Source: Alphaproteobacteria bacterium (lineage in GTDB: Bacteria > Pseudomonadota > Alphaproteobacteria > Sphingomonadales > Rhodothalassiaceae). From it: a stretch of DNA of 6,242 nt. The notes under the pieces were generated by a model. That model ran no database searches and was not told where the DNA came from. It worked only from the letters and a program-made list of their open reading frames with translations. Shown here in pieces: positions 1 through 6,217 of this stretch. Each line of letters opens with the position of its first letter. Position 1 is the stretch's first letter. The stretch is from the NCBI GenBank assembly GCA_003695555.1, contig RFIU01000058.1, positions 1-6,242 on the forward strand. The letters run 5' to 3'. The position numbers and the translations under genes are program-made.

Positions 1-1150
1 ATCCGCCATCCTCATCGGGCGTGCGTCCGAAATGGCCATAGGCTGCAGTCCGCCGATAGATCGGCCGGTTGAGCCCGAGGCGTTCCCGGATGCCGCGCGG
101 GCTGAGGTCGGCAAGCTCGCCGAGCACCTCGCCGAGGCGATCCTCGCAGACACGGCCGGTGCCGTGCAGGTCGGTATAGAGAGCCAACGGCTTCGACACC
201 CCGATCGCATAGGCGAGCTGGATCGTGCAGCGGTCGGCAAGCCCGGCCGCGACGACATTCTTGGCCAGCCAGCGCGCCGCATAGGCGGCCGAACGATCGA
301 CCTTGGAGGGATCCTTGCCCGAGAAAGCGCCACCTCCATGCGGCGCCGCCCCGCCATAGGTATCGACGATGATCTTGCGGCCCGTGAGCCCGGCATCTCC
401 GTCCGGCCCGCCGATCTCGAAGCGGCCGGTCGGATTGACGTAGAATTCCTCGTCGGGACACATCCAGCCTTCGGGAAGAACCTGCTCGACGACACGCCGC
501 ACATATTCCCGCAGGGCCGACTGATCGACGCCGGGGCGATGCTGGGTCGAGACGACGACGCTGGTCGCGGCCACCGGTCGGCCGTCCTCATAGCGCAGCG
601 TCACCTGGCTCTTGGCATCCGGCTCGAGCATGTCGGTGAGCCCCTGATGGCGATGGCGGGCGAGCTCGCGCAGGATCTCATGCGCATACTGGATCGGCGC
701 CGGCATCAGATCCGGCGTCTCGCGGCAGGCATAGCCGAACATGATGCCCTGGTCGCCCGCACCCTCGTCCTTGGCCGCCGTCTCGTCGGCGTCCACACCT
801 TGCGCAATGTCGGGCGACTGCTCATGCACATGGCATTCGACCGTCGCATTGCGCCAGTGAAAGCCAGCCTGCTCATAGCCGATCTCGCGCACCACCTCAC
901 GGGCGGTGCGTTCCATCAGCTCGGCGGTGATCTCCGCCGGACCGCGAACCTCGCCGGCGAGAACGATCCGATTGGTGGTTACCAGGGTTTCGAGCGCGAC
1001 GCGGGCATGAGGATCGCGGGCGAGATAGAGATCGAGAATCGCGTCGGAAATCTGATCGGCCACCTTGTCGGGATGCCCCTCAGAAACCGATTCGCTGGTA
1101 AAGAGATAGCTGCGCGCCGTCTCGCACGCCCGATTCCGTCCTTCGCTCAT
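1..1150 (-). CDS. metK: S-adenosylmethionine synthetase, 3' end cut by window edge
   Basis: MetK makes S-adenosylmethionine from ATP and methionine in the cytoplasm, releasing phosphate and pyrophosphate. The reading frame from the ATG at 1150 stays open to the left edge, giving about 383 codons. Residues 19-29 read SESVSEGHPDK, with the ATP-binding His26 and Asp28. EGAGDQGIMFGYA lies around residues 129-141. The P-loop region GGGAFSGKDPSKVDRSAAYA follows, with Lys279. The visible end reads YGHFGRTPDEDGG, so by comparison with the usual length (about 390-400 aa) only some 10-20 residues are missing. The start is supported by a GGAGAG element at 1161-1166 and because SYLFTSESVSEGHPD begins shortly after it. 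The gene is divergent from the BtuF-like gene. A palindrome upstream suggests SAM-responsive control. Identity is essentially certain. Confidence 0.97.
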   Translation of the reverse strand, partial: MSEGRNRACETARSYLFTSESVSEGHPDKVADQISDAILDLYLARDPHARVALETLVTTNRIVLAGEVRGPAEITAELMERTAREVVREIGYEQAGFHWRNATVECHVHEQSPDIAQGVDADETAAKDEGAGDQGIMFGYACRETPDLMPAPIQYAHEILRELARHRHQGLTDMLEPDAKSQVTLRYEDGRPVAATSVVVSTQHRPGVDQSALREYVRRVVEQVLPEGWMCPDEEFYVNPTGRFEIGGPDGDAGLTGRKIIVDTYGGAAPHGGGAFSGKDPSKVDRSAAYAARWLAKNVVAAGLADRCTIQLAYAIGVSKPLALYTDLHGTGRVCEDRLGEVLGELADLSPRGIRERLGLNRPIYRRTAAYGHFGRTPDEDGG

Positions 1151-1228
1151 CGGATCCGTTCTCTCCGTGCTGATGCGTCCTGCCGTGCCTGTCGGCATCG
1201 GAAGGTCGCCCCGATTGCATTCTGCCGC

Positions 1229-1257
1229 TCTATAGCGAAGCGTCCGGGATGGAACAA
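1229..1257 (-). promoter_or_regulatory. Candidate metK promoter
   Basis: Read on the minus strand, TTGTTC (1257-1252) and TATAGA (1234-1229) are separated by exactly 17 bases. The wider -10 context, GCTATAGA, matches six of eight positions of the alphaproteobacterial -10 pattern GCTANAWC. Transcription would start near 1222, giving a leader of about 70 nt before the metK ATG. The -35 match is only partial (TTG), so this is an inference from spacing and position. Confidence 0.5.
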
Positions 1258-1258
1258 G

Positions 1259-1276
1259 CATAAAGAAATCTTTATG
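1259..1276. promoter_or_regulatory. Palindromic operator upstream of metK, SamR/SahR-like
   Basis: The plus strand reads CATAAAGA-AA-TCTTTATG, a perfect inverted repeat with 8-base arms and a 2-base spacer, conspicuously AT-rich within GC-rich DNA. It sits one base upstream of the candidate metK -35 box. A further TTATGTC at 1280-1286 repeats the TTATGTC at 1272-1278 with an 8-base period, suggesting an extra half-site toward the divergent gene. ArsR-family regulators sensing SAM or S-adenosylhomocysteine are known to control metK-type genes in Proteobacteria. As I recall it, the alphaproteobacterial sites are ATAAAG/CTTTAT palindromes like this one. The regulator's identity is inferred; the palindrome is directly visible. 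Confidence 0.65.
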
Positions 1277-1395
1277 TCCTTATGTCGATCGGCAAGAATA
1301 ACCGACGAGTGGTCGTGGTGGCCGAGTCGATGCGAGCGGTTCGGCGCAACGGGCGTAAAACAGGGGCCGGTCGGGCGGACGGGCGCCGGATGGCG

Positions 1396-1408
1396 AAGGG
1401 AGGGAAGG
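1396..1408 (+). promoter_or_regulatory. Purine-rich ribosome binding site of the BtuF-like gene
   Basis: AAGGGAGGGAAGG ends 5 bases before the ATG at 1414, with its GGAGG-like core about 9 bases from it. It is the strongest ribosome binding site in this intergenic region. It decides the start in favour of 1414 over the upstream in-frame ATGs at 1282, 1330 and 1390. The last of these lies just before the site and is too close to use it. Confidence 0.7.
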
Positions 1409-1413
1409 CGACA

Positions 1414-2340
1414 ATGGTGGAGAACCGGGACTGGTTCGATGATGCCGGCCAACCGCTCGAAAAGGCGAAGGGCGATGTTCGGCTGGCGGCGCTGACAGCG
1501 GATCTGACGCTTACCCTTCTTGCCCTCGAATGCGAGTCGATGCTGGTTGCCGGCATTCGCGAACGCGCCGTCTTCGAAGCCTTGGGGCGGGCCGAATCCC
1601 CACCTTTTGCCGATCTTGGCGCAGAGGAAGACCTCGACTGGACGGCGCTCGCCGAACAGCAGCCCTCCCACGTCCTCTATCACCCGGGGCGCAATCCGCC
1701 GAAGGTGCGGGAAGGCATCGCGCGCATCGGCGCGCGGCCGGTCGCCATCGGACCGCGACATCCAAACGACAACCTCTCGGCATTCGAGTCCCTCGGGTGG
1801 CTCCTCTCGCGCACGGAAGCCGCCGATCTTCTGATCCGCCGGCTAGAGGCGGAGATCGCGCGGGCGCGCATCATGCGTCTGAGACGGGCGGCGATCACGA
1901 GCGTCTATCTTGCCCGCGCCGAACCGCTGTGTACGGTCGCCACCGACAGCTATCCGGCGCAAATGCTCGATCTTGCCGGCTTCGCCGCCCACCCGCAGGC
2001 CGGAGGAAACGCACCGCCGGACGCTATCGGCGACGCCGCCCGGCGGCCCGTCTGGCTGCAGCCGCTTGACCATCGGCCGTTCGCCGCACACCAGATTGCG
2101 GTGGTGCTGTGCTCGCGACGCGGCGGCTTTCGGCGCGCAGAATTGCCGGCGCTCGCCCGTCGCTTCGGCCTCGCCGAAGAGAGGGTCCGGCTACTCGATC
2201 CGGACTGGCCGGAGCGCGACGGCGTGCTGGCGATCGAGGGGCTGGCCGAATTGACCGCACTGCACGCCCGCCTCGACACCCGCGATCCGCTGCTCGGCGG
2301 CGGGCCTCGCCTGCCGGGGCCCGATACCGCCGAAGGCTGA
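1414..2340 (+). CDS. BtuF-like helical-backbone metal/cobalamin receptor, no signal peptide
   Basis: The 308-residue product looks like a type III periplasmic-binding-protein fold (BtuF/PF01497-like). Residues 22-49 (VRLAALTADLTLTLLALE followed by LVAGIRE) resemble the opening strand and helix of BtuF, where VSLAPSATE is followed by VVGVT. DLDWTALAEQQPSHVLYHP (73-91) resembles the LDLEAILALKPDLVLA segment. A long helix at about 132-157 would be the rigid linker. PLCTVATDSYPAQMLDLAGF (171-190) matches the start of the second lobe. No hydrophobic signal peptide precedes these elements, so the protein is predicted cytoplasmic, and no transporter permease or ATPase gene is adjacent. It is divergent from metK and convergent with the lipoprotein gene downstream. 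The ligand is not known; cobalamin, heme or an iron chelate are possible. The fold call rests on pattern resemblance by eye. Confidence 0.62.
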   Translation: MVENRDWFDDAGQPLEKAKGDVRLAALTADLTLTLLALECESMLVAGIRERAVFEALGRAESPPFADLGAEEDLDWTALAEQQPSHVLYHPGRNPPKVREGIARIGARPVAIGPRHPNDNLSAFESLGWLLSRTEAADLLIRRLEAEIARARIMRLRRAAITSVYLARAEPLCTVATDSYPAQMLDLAGFAAHPQAGGNAPPDAIGDAARRPVWLQPLDHRPFAAHQIAVVLCSRRGGFRRAELPALARRFGLAEERVRLLDPDWPERDGVLAIEGLAELTALHARLDTRDPLLGGGPRLPGPDTAEG

Positions 2341-2345
2341 TGCGA

Positions 2346-2370
2346 ATCGGCTAACCGATCCGGCGATCGG
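2346..2370. terminator. Candidate bidirectional terminator with alternative hairpins
   Basis: The 30-bp gap between two converging stop codons contains ATCGG-CTAA-CCGAT (2346-2359) and CCGATC-CGGC-GATCGG (2355-2370). The two stem-loops share CCGAT and so cannot form together. The position fits a bidirectional terminator. Neither strand has a proper T-tract after the stem, so it is not a canonical intrinsic terminator. Confidence 0.35.
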
Positions 2371-3735
2371 TCAGGAAACCGGCGCCGCTTCGAAGGCCGG
2401 ACGTGGCGGATCGATCACCCGGAAACGCCGGCCGCCGATCTCGATGACGGCAAGATGTCGCTGCACCCGACCATCGGCGAACAGCCGGAACGGCCCGTCC
2501 ACACCCAGAAAACCGTGCCGATCGATGAAGGCGGAAACCGTCAGCCGTCGGCTGACCACCGGCTCGCGGGCGAGCAGGGCGATGAGCGAGACGGCATCAT
2601 AGGCAAGCGTCGCGATGCGCGGTGCCGGTTCGCCGAAGGCGATTTCCAGACGCCGCAGCAGGGCGCGCGGGGGTGCCGGATCGGGGGCGGAAAACCACGC
2701 GCCGTTCAGGTTCGGCTCGCGCAGCACTGCCGGATCGTCCCACAGTCCGGTGCCGAGAAGGCGGACCTCGGCCGGATCGATCTCGTAGAAGGCGACGAGC
2801 GGCGCGAGCGTGCGGATCAATGGATCGCCTTCGGCAAGAAGCAGCGCATCGAAGCCAACACCGCCGATCGTCTCGCGATGTTCGAGGCCGGCGCGGATCT
2901 CATTCGAAAGATCGTCATCCATCGATTCGAGGAAAGCCATTTCCGCTTTCCATGCGGCGTGCCGTTCGTCATAGCGGGCCAGTCGCCTCACCGGCCCGGA
3001 AAGGAGGTCGGGATCCGGCCGGTAGCGTGCCGAGGCGACCACCTCGAGCGGCGTGCGATGCAGGCTTTCGGCAAGACCCAGGGCGACCCGATCGCCATAG
3101 GGCGTCTCGGGCAGGAGAACGCCGAGACGGCGCAGACCGTGTCGGGCGGCATAGGAGAGAATCCGGGCGGTCTCTTCTTCTGGTGCGAAGCCGATCGGCC
3201 AGATGCCGGGCCGGCCGGTTCGCCGGTCGCTGGAAAGTGCCAATGTCGGGATGCCGGCCTGCATGAGAATCGGTGCGGCGGCGCGCACGCCGTCGGCAAG
3301 CAGCGGCCCCACCGCCGCTTTGACACCGGCATCACGAGCCAGTTGCGCCGCCCGCGCGGCGCCTTCCGGCTTACCGCCTGTATCGAAGACGAGCAGATGC
3401 AGGCGCGGATCATAGGCATCGAAGAAGGCGAGCCGGGCGGCATGCTCGAGGGCGCGGCCAACCTCGTCCGCCTCACCCGTCATCGGCAGCAGCAGGGCGA
3501 TCGGAATCGGCTCGCTGGTACGCGCCAGCCGCGTTGCCTTGCTTTCGCTGCCGGATGCAGCGGGAAGCTTTTCACCGACCGATGGTGCCCGGGCCTGGCC
3601 GGCCGGCGGGCCGCCGGGTGCTGCGCAAGCGGCAAGGATCAGCACCAGAAGACCCGCTGCGAGCCGAAGCATGCCGCCGGCGACCGGCGGACGATGGCAG
3701 GGATCCTGGCGGCAATGGCGGACAGCGCTTCGCAT
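2371..3735 (-). CDS. Penicillin-binding protein activator, LpoA/LppC family lipoprotein
   Basis: The 454-aa product has a lipoprotein signal, MLRLAAGLLVLILAAC, with lipobox LAAC (Cys37). A low-complexity Ala/Pro/Gly/Ser linker runs to about residue 75. A type I periplasmic-binding fold follows: PIPIALLLPMTG (77-87), VGPLLADGVRAAAPI (142-156), GIPTLALSSD (161-170), and a second lobe from GLRRLGVLLPETPYGDR (200-216). This is the arrangement of the C-terminal LpoA domain (PF04348), which in E. coli activates PBP1A from the outer membrane. The E. coli N-terminal TPR-like domain is absent, giving the shorter alphaproteobacterial form. The start is uncertain. The ATG at 3735 gives the longest frame and has AT-rich DNA upstream. 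The ATG at 3672 would place the signal peptide right at the N-terminus (433 aa), and neither has a clear ribosome binding site. The gene is divergent from rsmI, as in many Proteobacteria. The PBP partner is unknown. Confidence 0.87.
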   Translation of the reverse strand: MRSAVRHCRQDPCHRPPVAGGMLRLAAGLLVLILAACAAPGGPPAGQARAPSVGEKLPAASGSESKATRLARTSEPIPIALLLPMTGEADEVGRALEHAARLAFFDAYDPRLHLLVFDTGGKPEGAARAAQLARDAGVKAAVGPLLADGVRAAAPILMQAGIPTLALSSDRRTGRPGIWPIGFAPEEETARILSYAARHGLRRLGVLLPETPYGDRVALGLAESLHRTPLEVVASARYRPDPDLLSGPVRRLARYDERHAAWKAEMAFLESMDDDLSNEIRAGLEHRETIGGVGFDALLLAEGDPLIRTLAPLVAFYEIDPAEVRLLGTGLWDDPAVLREPNLNGAWFSAPDPAPPRALLRRLEIAFGEPAPRIATLAYDAVSLIALLAREPVVSRRLTVSAFIDRHGFLGVDGPFRLFADGRVQRHLAVIEIGGRRFRVIDPPRPAFEAAPVS

Positions 3736-3750
3736 GGGATGATTTCTAAT

Positions 3751-3758
3751 GTTATAGA
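3751..3758. promoter_or_regulatory. Overlapping divergent -10-like elements between lipoprotein gene and rsmI
   Basis: Positions 3751-3758 read GTTATAGA. On the minus strand this gives TATAAC toward the lipoprotein gene; on the plus strand it gives TATAGA (3753-3758) toward rsmI. The region around 3740-3758 is the only AT-rich patch between the two start codons. I see no good -35 hexamer at 16-18 bases on either side, so this is only a candidate. Confidence 0.3.
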
Positions 3759-3782
3759 GGCGACGATGAAAGAGCGGCGATC

Positions 3783-4700
3783 ATGAAAGCAGGCGCTAAC
3801 GGCGAAATCGAGGCAGCAGACAGCGGCTCCCGTACACCGGCTCCGCATCCGCTGGCGCCGGGGCTGCATGTCGTCGCGGTGCCGATCGGGAATCTGCGCG
3901 ACATCACCCTGCGCGCTCTCGACACGCTCGCCGGCGTCGACGAGATCTGGTGCGAAGATACCCGGGTCACCGCCCGCCTGCTTTCCGCACACGGCATTCG
4001 GGCGTCGCTTCATTCCTATCACGAACACCGGGCCGAGGCGGCGCGCCGGCGGATCCTCGGTCGCTTGGCGCAGGGGGCCGCGGTCGCCCTGGTCAGCGAC
4101 GCCGGCACACCGCTGATCTCCGATCCCGGCTACAAGCTGGTGCGTGCCGCGCACAAGGCGGGCCATGCGGTGCACGCGGTCCCCGGCCCTTCGGCACTGA
4201 TCGCAGCTCTTTCGGTGGCGGGACTGCCGACCGACCGGGTGCTGTTCGCGGGTTTTCCTCCGCCGCGCAGCACCCGACGACGGCGCTGGTTCGAAGAGCT
4301 GCGGCCGCTGCGCGCGACGCTCATTGTCTATGAAGCCCCGCACCGCCTGCCGGCGACCCTGACGGACGCCGCCGAGGTCCTCGGCGAACGCGAGGCGGTG
4401 GTGGCACGCGAGCTGACCAAGCGGCATGAGGAAATCCGCCGGGGGCCGCTGCCGGCGCTCGCGGCCGAGTTCGCCGCACGCGAGCGGGTGCTCGGCGAAA
4501 TCGTTCTGCTGATCGCTCCGGGCGATGCACGGGAGAAGGCCATCGACGAGGCCGAAATCGACCGCATGCTCGCCGAGCGCCTCGCCGCCATGCCGCTGCG
4601 CCGCGCCGTTGACGAGGTCTGCGCGCTCACCGACCGGCCGCGCCGGGAGATCTATGCCCGTGCACTCGCCCTGAAGGGTGCGGGAAAGCAGGAGCCATGA
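3783..4700 (+). CDS. rsmI: 16S rRNA (cytidine(1402)-2'-O)-methyltransferase
   Basis: RsmI uses SAM to 2'-O-methylate C1402 in the decoding centre of 16S rRNA, supporting accurate initiation and decoding. The 305-residue product carries the family motifs in order: VAVPIGNLRDITLRAL (31-46), CEDTR (57-61), LVSDAGTPLISDPGY (103-117), VPGPSALIAALSVAGLPTDR (133-152) followed by FAGFPP, and YEAPHR (183-188). This is the tetrapyrrole-methylase fold (PF00590). The first 26 or so residues are a non-conserved extension rich in Ala, Gly and Pro. A weak AAAGAG at 3770-3774 precedes the start; the nearby ATG at 3766 is out of frame. The gene overlaps yraN by 4 bp (ATGA), so the two are probably translationally coupled. 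The product also depends on SAM from metK, though that gene is not linked transcriptionally. Confidence 0.96.
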   Translation: MKAGANGEIEAADSGSRTPAPHPLAPGLHVVAVPIGNLRDITLRALDTLAGVDEIWCEDTRVTARLLSAHGIRASLHSYHEHRAEAARRRILGRLAQGAAVALVSDAGTPLISDPGYKLVRAAHKAGHAVHAVPGPSALIAALSVAGLPTDRVLFAGFPPPRSTRRRRWFEELRPLRATLIVYEAPHRLPATLTDAAEVLGEREAVVARELTKRHEEIRRGPLPALAAEFAARERVLGEIVLLIAPGDAREKAIDEAEIDRMLAERLAAMPLRRAVDEVCALTDRPRREIYARALALKGAGKQEP

Positions 4701-5080
4701 AAGCTGCGCGAGCCGAGCGAGGACGAGCGGGCGAGCGGGCGGGGCGACGCGCCGAATGGTTCGCCGAATGGCTCTACCGGCTCGCCGGCTGGCGCTGCCG
4801 GGCACGCCGCTGGCGCTCGCCTGCGGGCGAGATCGACCTTGTCTTCGAGCGTCGCCATACCCTTCTCTTCGTCGAGGTCAAGCGCCGCACCCGCGCTTCC
4901 GCCGCCTGGACGGGTGGCGAAATCCTCAGCCATCGCCAGCGCCGGCGGCTTGCTCGCGCGATTGCCCTCTATCGGGCCCGTCACCCCGACCTTGCCGGGC
5001 ACGCGGTCCGGGTCGATCTGATCGTGATCGGCGCGAGCATGCTTCCCAAGCGCCTCGAAAGCATTATGCTCATGGAGTGA
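4697..5080 (+). CDS. yraN: YraN/UPF0102 family endonuclease-fold protein
   Basis: This 127-residue protein belongs to UPF0102, a small family with a Holliday-junction-resolvase-like PD-(D/E)XK fold. Visible hallmarks are an N-terminal GxxGERxGRRAE segment (9-20), then SPAGEIDLVF (41-50) and LLFVEVKRR (56-64). Asp47, Glu60 and Lys62 are in the positions expected of the metal-binding catalytic core. The usual family length is about 115-130 aa, so it looks intact. CAGGAG lies just before the start, which overlaps the rsmI stop codon as ATGA. The biological role of the family is poorly defined; a role in DNA processing is inferred from the fold. Its N-terminus is unusually rich in Arg and Ala, including RAERGRAGERAGRR. 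Confidence 0.93.
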   Translation: MKAARAERGRAGERAGRRAEWFAEWLYRLAGWRCRARRWRSPAGEIDLVFERRHTLLFVEVKRRTRASAAWTGGEILSHRQRRRLARAIALYRARHPDLAGHAVRVDLIVIGASMLPKRLESIMLME

Positions 5081-5099
5081 CACGCAACGCCGACGCGTA

Positions 5100-5121
5100 C
5101 CGACCGTCGGCCGAAGTTCGG
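5100..5121 (+). repeat. Two abutting 11-bp dyads before the gshB ribosome binding site
   Basis: CCGACCGTCGG (5100-5110) is followed without a gap by CCGAAGTTCGG (5111-5121). Each is an odd-centred inverted repeat with perfect 5-base arms around a single centre base. Together they are two copies of CCGANNNTCGG in tandem. The second ends exactly where the AAAGGAG of gshB begins. They could be RNA hairpins or a two-site operator. The function is unknown. Confidence 0.5.
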
Positions 5122-5128
5122 AAAGGAG
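5122..5128 (+). promoter_or_regulatory. Ribosome binding site fixing the gshB start
   Basis: AAAGGAG ends 5 bases before the ATG at 5134. The gshB frame is open much further upstream, through yraN in another frame. This site, together with the agreement of the product's N-terminus with the family, sets the true start. Confidence 0.8.
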
Positions 5129-5133
5129 CACGA

Positions 5134-6114
5134 ATGACGCGGATCGTGGCGATCCAGATGGATCCGATCGAGACCATCGACATCGAGGCCGACAGCACCT
5201 TCGCCCTGGCGCTGGAGGCGCAGCGGCGCGGATTCGTCCTGCATCACTATCTGCCCGGCGACCTGTCCTGGCGACAGGGGCGGATCATCGCCCACGCCCA
5301 CCCGCTCAAAGTGCGTCGGGAGAAGGGCGCCCATTATGAGAAGCGGCCGGGTGAGACCCTGGATCTCGCGAACGTCGATGTCGTGCTGATGCGTCAGGAC
5401 CCGCCCTTCGACCTCGCCTATATCACGGCCACCCATATTCTCGAACAGCTCGCCCCCTCTACCCTGGTGGTCAATGATCCGGTCGCGGTGCGCAATGCCC
5501 CGGAAAAGCTGTATGCGACCCATTTCGCGGAATGGATGCCGCCAACCCTGATCAGCCGTCGCAAGGAGGAGATCCGCGCCTTTCGCGAGGAATACGGCGA
5601 CATCATCGTCAAGCCGCTCTACGGCAATGGCGGCGCCGGAGTCTTTCATCTGCGTCCCGAGGACGAGAATCTGAATGCGCTACTCGACCTTTTCTTCGAC
5701 ATCTATCGCGAACCGCTGATGGTCCAGCGCTATGTGCCGGAGGTGAAAAAGGGCGACAAGCGCATCATTTTCGTCGAGGGCGAACCGGTCGGCGCGATCA
5801 ACCGGGTGCCGCCGCCTGGGGAGGCGCGTTCGAACCTGCATGTCGGGGGACGGGCCGAACCAGCGGAACTGACCGGACGCGACCGCGAAATCTGTGCGGC
5901 GCTCGGCCCCTCACTGCGCGAAGCCGGACTGCTGTTCGTCGGCATCGACGTGATCGGTCATTATCTGACCGAGATCAATGTCACCTCGCCGACCGGCATT
6001 CAGGAGATTTCGCGCTTCGACGAAACCGACATCGCCGCGCGCGTCTGGGATGCCATCGAGGCCCGGCTCGAAGCGAAGCGACCGGCGAGCCGGCCACCGT
6101 CGCAAACGAATTGA
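5134..6114 (+). CDS. gshB: Glutathione synthetase
   Basis: GshB joins gamma-glutamylcysteine and glycine using ATP, the second step of glutathione synthesis, in the cytoplasm. The 326-aa product aligns by eye with E. coli GshB along its length: VAIQMDPIETIDIEADSTFA (5-24), LMRQDPPFD (85-93), NAPEKLYATHF (121-131), the ATP-grasp glycine-rich loop KPLYGNGGAGVF (160-171), GDKR (207-210), NLHVGGRAEP (234-243), VGIDVIG (269-275) and TEINVTSPTG (279-288). Asp272, Glu280 and Asn282 sit where the Mg-ATP ligands are expected. The C-terminal dozen residues (KRPASRPPSQTN) are a variable tail. The gene follows yraN after 53 bp, in the same direction, and is probably in the same transcript. The two tandem dyads just before its ribosome binding site may modulate expression. 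Confidence 0.97.
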   Translation: MTRIVAIQMDPIETIDIEADSTFALALEAQRRGFVLHHYLPGDLSWRQGRIIAHAHPLKVRREKGAHYEKRPGETLDLANVDVVLMRQDPPFDLAYITATHILEQLAPSTLVVNDPVAVRNAPEKLYATHFAEWMPPTLISRRKEEIRAFREEYGDIIVKPLYGNGGAGVFHLRPEDENLNALLDLFFDIYREPLMVQRYVPEVKKGDKRIIFVEGEPVGAINRVPPPGEARSNLHVGGRAEPAELTGRDREICAALGPSLREAGLLFVGIDVIGHYLTEINVTSPTGIQEISRFDETDIAARVWDAIEARLEAKRPASRPPSQTN

Positions 6115-6128
6115 CCGGCTTGACCGGC
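6111..6128 (+). repeat. Perfect tandem 9-bp repeat across the gshB stop
   Basis: TTGACCGGC occurs twice back to back (6111-6119 and 6120-6128); the gshB stop codon lies in the first copy. The TTGACC of the second copy resembles a -35 box, with a poor -10 match (CACATT, 6144-6149) 18 bases later. Promoter function for the downstream gene is possible but weakly supported. Confidence 0.4.
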
Positions 6129-6138
6129 GCCTTGCCGG
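6124..6138 (+). other. Small GC-rich hairpin after gshB
   Basis: CCGGC (6124-6128) can pair with GCCGG (6134-6138) across a 5-base loop, 9 bases after the gshB stop. The bases that follow are GC-rich rather than a T-run. It could stabilise the 3' end of the transcript but is not a convincing intrinsic terminator. Confidence 0.3.
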
Positions 6139-6162
6139 CGGGCCACATTCTTCGACGAGCGA

Positions 6163-6185
6163 CCTTCACTCCGTTGGGATGAAGG
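6163..6185 (+). other. Hairpin in the gshB-to-next-gene spacer
   Basis: CCTTCA (6163-6168) pairs with TGAAGG (6180-6185). After one bulged C, TCC (6170-6172) pairs with GGA (6177-6179) around a GTTG loop. No T-tract follows, and the hairpin lies about 32 bases before the next start codon. It may be an attenuator-like or leader structure, or chance. Confidence 0.3.
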
Positions 6186-6217
6186 CGCATGGCAGGCGAG
6201 GGGGCATCCAAGGGGGC

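Noticed and set aside
1151..1228. Possible SAM riboswitch in the metK leader
   Set aside because: I looked for SAM-II and SAM/SAH aptamer signatures in this leader of about 70 nt. The only pairing I found is GATGC with GCATC (1195-1199 and 1172-1176), without recognisable conserved aptamer bases. The upstream operator explains regulation better. A covariance-model search could overturn this.
1282..1413. N-terminal extension of 44 codons for the BtuF-like gene
   Set aside because: It begins inside the operator region, encodes an Arg/Gly-rich stretch with no signal peptide or fold elements, and lacks a ribosome binding site. The ATG at 1414 has a strong one.
32..1495. Long plus-strand open frame of 487 codons antisense to metK
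   Set aside because: The opposite strand encodes an unmistakable MetK with all its motifs. The plus frame shows no recognisable domain, and long antisense frames are expected from GC-rich codon bias.
2455..3786. Long plus-strand open frame of 443 codons antisense to the lipoprotein gene
   Set aside because: The minus strand has a lipoprotein signal and clear LpoA-type motifs. The plus frame has no recognisable domain and only mirrors the codon bias.
4678..5133. 152-codon upstream extension of gshB overlapping yraN in another frame
   Set aside because: GshB family alignment begins at the ATG at 5134, which has AAAGGAG before it. The extension has the composition of an out-of-frame reading of yraN.
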